In this document: piece after piece, positions 5,909-8,365 of the stretch
How the letters are laid out: each line of letters starts with the position of its first letter
How positions within the stretch are numbered: position 1 is the first letter of the stretch
DNA from: an uncultured Campylobacter sp.
GTDB lineage: Bacteria > Campylobacterota > Campylobacteria > Campylobacterales > Campylobacteraceae
Assembly (NCBI RefSeq): GCF_938017705.1
Contig: NZ_CALIIS010000049.1
Span: forward strand, 1-8,365
Direction: 5' to 3'
Length of the DNA stretch: 8,365 bases
Notes under the pieces: model-generated
What the model was told of the DNA's origin: nothing
Seen by the model: only the letters and a program-made list of their open reading frames with translations
The model's database searches: none
Made by a program: the position numbers and the translations under genes

Positions 5909-7540
5909 ATGGAGCTTGTTATAGAGCTATTTCTTGCGATCACGGCGCTTGCGATAGTGCTAAATATCGTCTTTAAAATTTTTGAAATTCCCACCATCAT
6001 CGGCTATATCGTCGCGGGCGTGTGCTTTTCGCAGATCTATAGTCTAAGCAGTGTCGAAAACGCCCATATGTCTGAGCTGGCAGAATTTGGCATCGTTTTT
6101 TTGATGTTTACCATCGGGCTTGAGTTTAGCTTCCATCACCTGATGAGTATGAAAAAGGACGTATTTTTTAACGGCATGCTCCAAGTGCTTGGCACCGGTA
6201 TTATTCTAGCGCTCATCATCGATCAGGCTTTTGGCGGAAACATAAAAACCGTGATGATTATCGGGCTTGCGCTCGCGCTTAGCTCTACGGCGATCGTGCT
6301 AAAAACACTCAACGAAACAGGCGAAATCAACCAAAACTACGGGCGCAAGGTGCTTGGCATCCTGCTCTTTCAAGACCTCGCCGTCATCCCCATCTTGCTT
6401 ATGATTGACATATTTGGCTCGACCGACAATACCCCCGTGAACTATCTAATCTTAAAAACCGCCGTAAGCGCCGCCATAGTGGTAGTGATCCTTTTCGTGC
6501 TCGGCAAATTTGCTTTTAACCGCTTCCTCTACTACGTCGTAAAGACGAATTCTAAAGAAATTTTCATCGCGACCATCCTTTTTACCGTCGTGGGGGCTAG
6601 CTTTTTGGCGCATGTATTCGGCTTTTCATACACGCTGGGCGCATTCATCGCGGGCATGCTCATCGCAGAAACTGAGTATAAACACGAGATAGAGGCTGAT
6701 CTGACGCCGTTTCGAGACATACTGCTGGGGCTTTTTTTTATCACGATTGGCATGCAGATAAATTTTGAAGTCATCGTCTCGCACTATGGGCTGATCCTGC
6801 TCGCTATTATCGTTATAATGGCGCTTAAAACGGTTGTGATTTACGCGATCTTATTTCTCTCGACCGGCAAAAGGATAGCGCTAAAAGCGGCGCTGTCGCT
6901 ATGCCAGATAGGTGAGTTTGCGCTTGCGATCTTTTCGCTGTTGATGAGCCGCGATATGCTAAGTAAGGAAAACGGGCAAATTTTAATTACAGTCGTAACC
7001 GCGACTATGATTTTAACGCCGTTTATTCTTAAGAATTTAAACAAAATTGCCAACCGCTTCGAGTCCAAGGTCGAAAAGTTCGAGGATGAGGAGCATAAAA
7101 CCCAAATCCCGCCGATGAAAAATCATATCATTGTAGCAGGCTACGGCAGGATAGGGCAGGAAGTGGTGCTGCGCCTTAAAGATCAGGGGCTGCTATACGT
7201 AGTCGCCGAGAGCGATTTAGAGCTTGTGGATCTGGGCAAATCGCGCGGAGAGAACATATACTTTGTAAATATAATGCAAAAAACCGCAATCGACGAGCTG
7301 CATGCGCGCGATGCATCGGTCATCATCCTAACGATCGCAAATCAGCAAAAGCTCGACATCGTCGCTAAGATGCTAAACGGCTCTAATTTAAAAGCAAATA
7401 TTATAGTGATGCATACGGGCGCTGATCCGCAAAGCGAGTTGCAGAGCGAATACGGCGAAAATTTTATATTCGTAAAAAAGGAGAGAGTAGTAGCCAATGC
7501 GCTTTTGCAAGAGGCGCTGAAATGCAAGCTAACGCAGTAG
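5909..7540 (+). CDS. kefB: KefB-type monovalent cation/proton antiporter with nucleotide-binding domain
   Basis: The 543-residue protein belongs to the CPA2 family, which exchanges K+ or Na+ for H+ across the inner membrane. Residues 1-380 form about 12 membrane helices with family signatures: FLMFTIGLEFS (64-74), LSSTAIVLKTL (124-134), FQDLAVIP with Asp156 (154-161), GAFIAGMLIAE (244-254), FFITIGM (276-282) and CQIGEFALAIF (332-342). After a charged linker (385-403), a cytoplasmic TrkA-N/RCK domain runs from 404 to about 525, with the dinucleotide motif GYGRIG (Gly411, Gly413, Gly416) and Glu434 at the expected ribose-binding spot. The start is supported by AAGGGAG just before the ATG. The C. 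jejuni orthologue Cj1231, annotated kefB, occupies the same place after hspR. Glutathione control as in E. coli KefB/KefC is not shown by the sequence, and ion specificity is uncertain. The gene seems to have its own promoter. Confidence 0.9.
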   Translation: MELVIELFLAITALAIVLNIVFKIFEIPTIIGYIVAGVCFSQIYSLSSVENAHMSELAEFGIVFLMFTIGLEFSFHHLMSMKKDVFFNGMLQVLGTGIILALIIDQAFGGNIKTVMIIGLALALSSTAIVLKTLNETGEINQNYGRKVLGILLFQDLAVIPILLMIDIFGSTDNTPVNYLILKTAVSAAIVVVILFVLGKFAFNRFLYYVVKTNSKEIFIATILFTVVGASFLAHVFGFSYTLGAFIAGMLIAETEYKHEIEADLTPFRDILLGLFFITIGMQINFEVIVSHYGLILLAIIVIMALKTVVIYAILFLSTGKRIALKAALSLCQIGEFALAIFSLLMSRDMLSKENGQILITVVTATMILTPFILKNLNKIANRFESKVEKFEDEEHKTQIPPMKNHIIVAGYGRIGQEVVLRLKDQGLLYVVAESDLELVDLGKSRGENIYFVNIMQKTAIDELHARDASVIILTIANQQKLDIVAKMLNGSNLKANIIVMHTGADPQSELQSEYGENFIFVKKERVVANALLQEALKCKLTQ

Positions 7541-7544
7541 CCTT

Positions 7545-7608
7545 GAGCGTTTAAGATCAAATTTAATTGCATTTGCTATGCCTAAAATTTTTCACGCTCT
7601 TTATTTTC
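7545..7608 (+). terminator. Possible terminator downstream of kefB
   Basis: GAGCGT (7545-7550) and ACGCTC (7594-7599) can pair and are followed by the T-rich tract TTTATTTTCTT. The 43-base interior can fold further (AAATTT with AAATTTT, and GCAT with ATGC). The loop is long for an intrinsic terminator, so this is tentative. It starts four bases after the kefB stop. Confidence 0.4.
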
Positions 7609-7817
7609 TTACTTCTATACTCAGCTAATTTAAAGTGTTTTAATAAACGCAGATAATAGATATATTTAAATGGCGGGCTTGCAAATTTAAAGGCGCGAAG
7701 TGCTGCTTTGGATTGATTTAAATTCTAAATTTAAGCTGTCATTCCACAGCAAAGAGATACTCCGACAAGGAGCTGATGAAGTATATTCGCGCGATATTCG
7801 TTTAAATTTTACTAATT

Positions 7818-8339
7818 TCACTCTTTTATCTCTTTATAAACGCTTAAATTGCGTGCTAGGCAAACAATGGTAGTAATAACGGACACAGGCGTCACTGCTA
7901 GAAGATAAAAGAAGCCAAAAAATAGCCCTATATCGCTAGATTCACTACCGCCGCCGGCAAGCCATAACGCTATAGCCATAATGGGATAATACAAAACCAA
8001 TGTCACAATCGCAAAATTTTCTATCGCGAAAATCGTATTGCTTTTTTCGGGATTTTCTACGAGAAGTTTGCTGTATCTGCGCTTTGAAAAGAAAAATATA
8101 ATCGTGCAAACGGCGCTAACTATAAATGCCCAGTGTAATTCGTACGAATTTGGTAAAAATAAAATCAAAAAAACCGTTGTCGCAAAACTCACGAAAGCAA
8201 ATCTGATCAAACGGTGAAGTTGATATTTTTGCTTTAAATTTTTTGCAATTTGTGCTAGAGCTTTGCCGTACTCTAGCGCTTCCTCTTTGCTTTGGATAGA
8301 TTCTGTTTCAAAGCGATATTCCGAATGTGGAATCCGCAT
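7818..8339 (-). CDS. Four-helix membrane protein of unknown function (5' end uncertain)
   Basis: I do not recognise this 173-residue protein. A charged amphipathic N-terminus (about 1-42, with KEEALEYGKALAQIAKNLK likely helical) is followed by four probable membrane segments at about 44-63, 69-84, 103-127 and 137-161. A basic cytoplasmic-type loop (FSKRRYSK) sits after the second, and a short Lys/Glu tail ends the protein. There is no Cys or His cluster and no catalytic motif that I can see. It converges on kefB, 277 bp away, and nothing links them functionally. The ATG at 8339 lacks a ribosome-binding site, and the frame stays open upstream to the right edge (residues AFFVINAP precede it), so the real start may lie outside the window. 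Even-numbered helices and inward-pointing charges suggest both ends are cytoplasmic; that is inference. Confidence 0.7.
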   Translation of the reverse strand: MRIPHSEYRFETESIQSKEEALEYGKALAQIAKNLKQKYQLHRLIRFAFVSFATTVFLILFLPNSYELHWAFIVSAVCTIIFFFSKRRYSKLLVENPEKSNTIFAIENFAIVTLVLYYPIMAIALWLAGGGSESSDIGLFFGFFYLLAVTPVSVITTIVCLARNLSVYKEIKE

Positions 8340-8365
8340 CGGCGCATTGATTACAAAGAATGCAG

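Noticed and set aside
6532..7572. Minus-strand open frames inside kefB
   Set aside because: They are antisense to well-supported antiporter coding sequence, and show no start signals or homology that I can see.
7772..7804. AAGGAG followed by a 9-codon frame (MKYIRAIFV)
   Set aside because: The spacing is only three bases, the peptide is tiny, and there is no promoter or downstream gene for it to act as a leader.
7693..7869. Short plus-strand frame of about 60 codons, reading REVLLWIDLNSKFKLSF and so on
   Set aside because: It lacks a good start and ribosome-binding site, overlaps the 3' end of the membrane-protein gene and resembles no known protein.

Overview
The window looks like chromosomal DNA of an epsilonproteobacterium of the genus Campylobacter, probably one of the higher-GC, mostly oral species (C. 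gracilis, C. showae or C. rectus type; the species is a guess). The evidence is the gene order htrA <- -> cbpA-hspR, kefB, which matches C. jejuni Cj1228c-Cj1231, together with short intergenic stretches rich in AAATTTTA-like words and an HspR-type heat-shock operon.

Layout. Positions 1-1748 (minus) hold the first 582 codons of a large secreted, glycine- and asparagine-rich repeat protein, probably the passenger of an autotransporter adhesin; the gene runs off the left edge. Positions 1811-2605 contain no credible gene, only inverted repeats and a terminator-like hairpin, and separate the adhesin gene from htrA. Positions 2606-4027 (minus) encode a complete periplasmic serine protease/chaperone HtrA. 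A 168-bp divergent intergenic region carries an htrA -10 box, a strong cbpA promoter and, over the cbpA -35 box, a HAIR-type operator with one mismatch per half-site. Positions 4196-5422 are the two-gene operon cbpA-hspR (DnaJ-like co-chaperone plus MerR-family heat-shock repressor). After 384 bp of AT-rich non-coding DNA containing an 18-bp perfect palindrome comes kefB (5909-7540), a monovalent cation/proton antiporter with a cytoplasmic nucleotide-binding domain. A four-helix membrane protein of unknown function (7818-8339, minus) converges on it and may extend past the right edge.

How they fit together. HtrA handles misfolded envelope proteins in the periplasm, CbpA feeds cytoplasmic clients to DnaK, and HspR represses its own operon through the HAIR site until heat stress. 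The theme is protein quality control under stress. KefB is a conserved neighbour that appears to have its own promoter.

Points of most interest are the HAIR operator, an hspR reading frame that stops at an amber codon but stays open for 33 more codons with coiled-coil-like sequence, a near-perfect 32-bp palindrome over the htrA stop codon, the perfect palindrome upstream of kefB, the 78-bp-periodic repeats in the adhesin, and the apparent absence of the cprRS two-component genes that adjoin htrA in C. jejuni. I see no CRISPR array, tRNA, rRNA, transposase or evident new multi-gene system.
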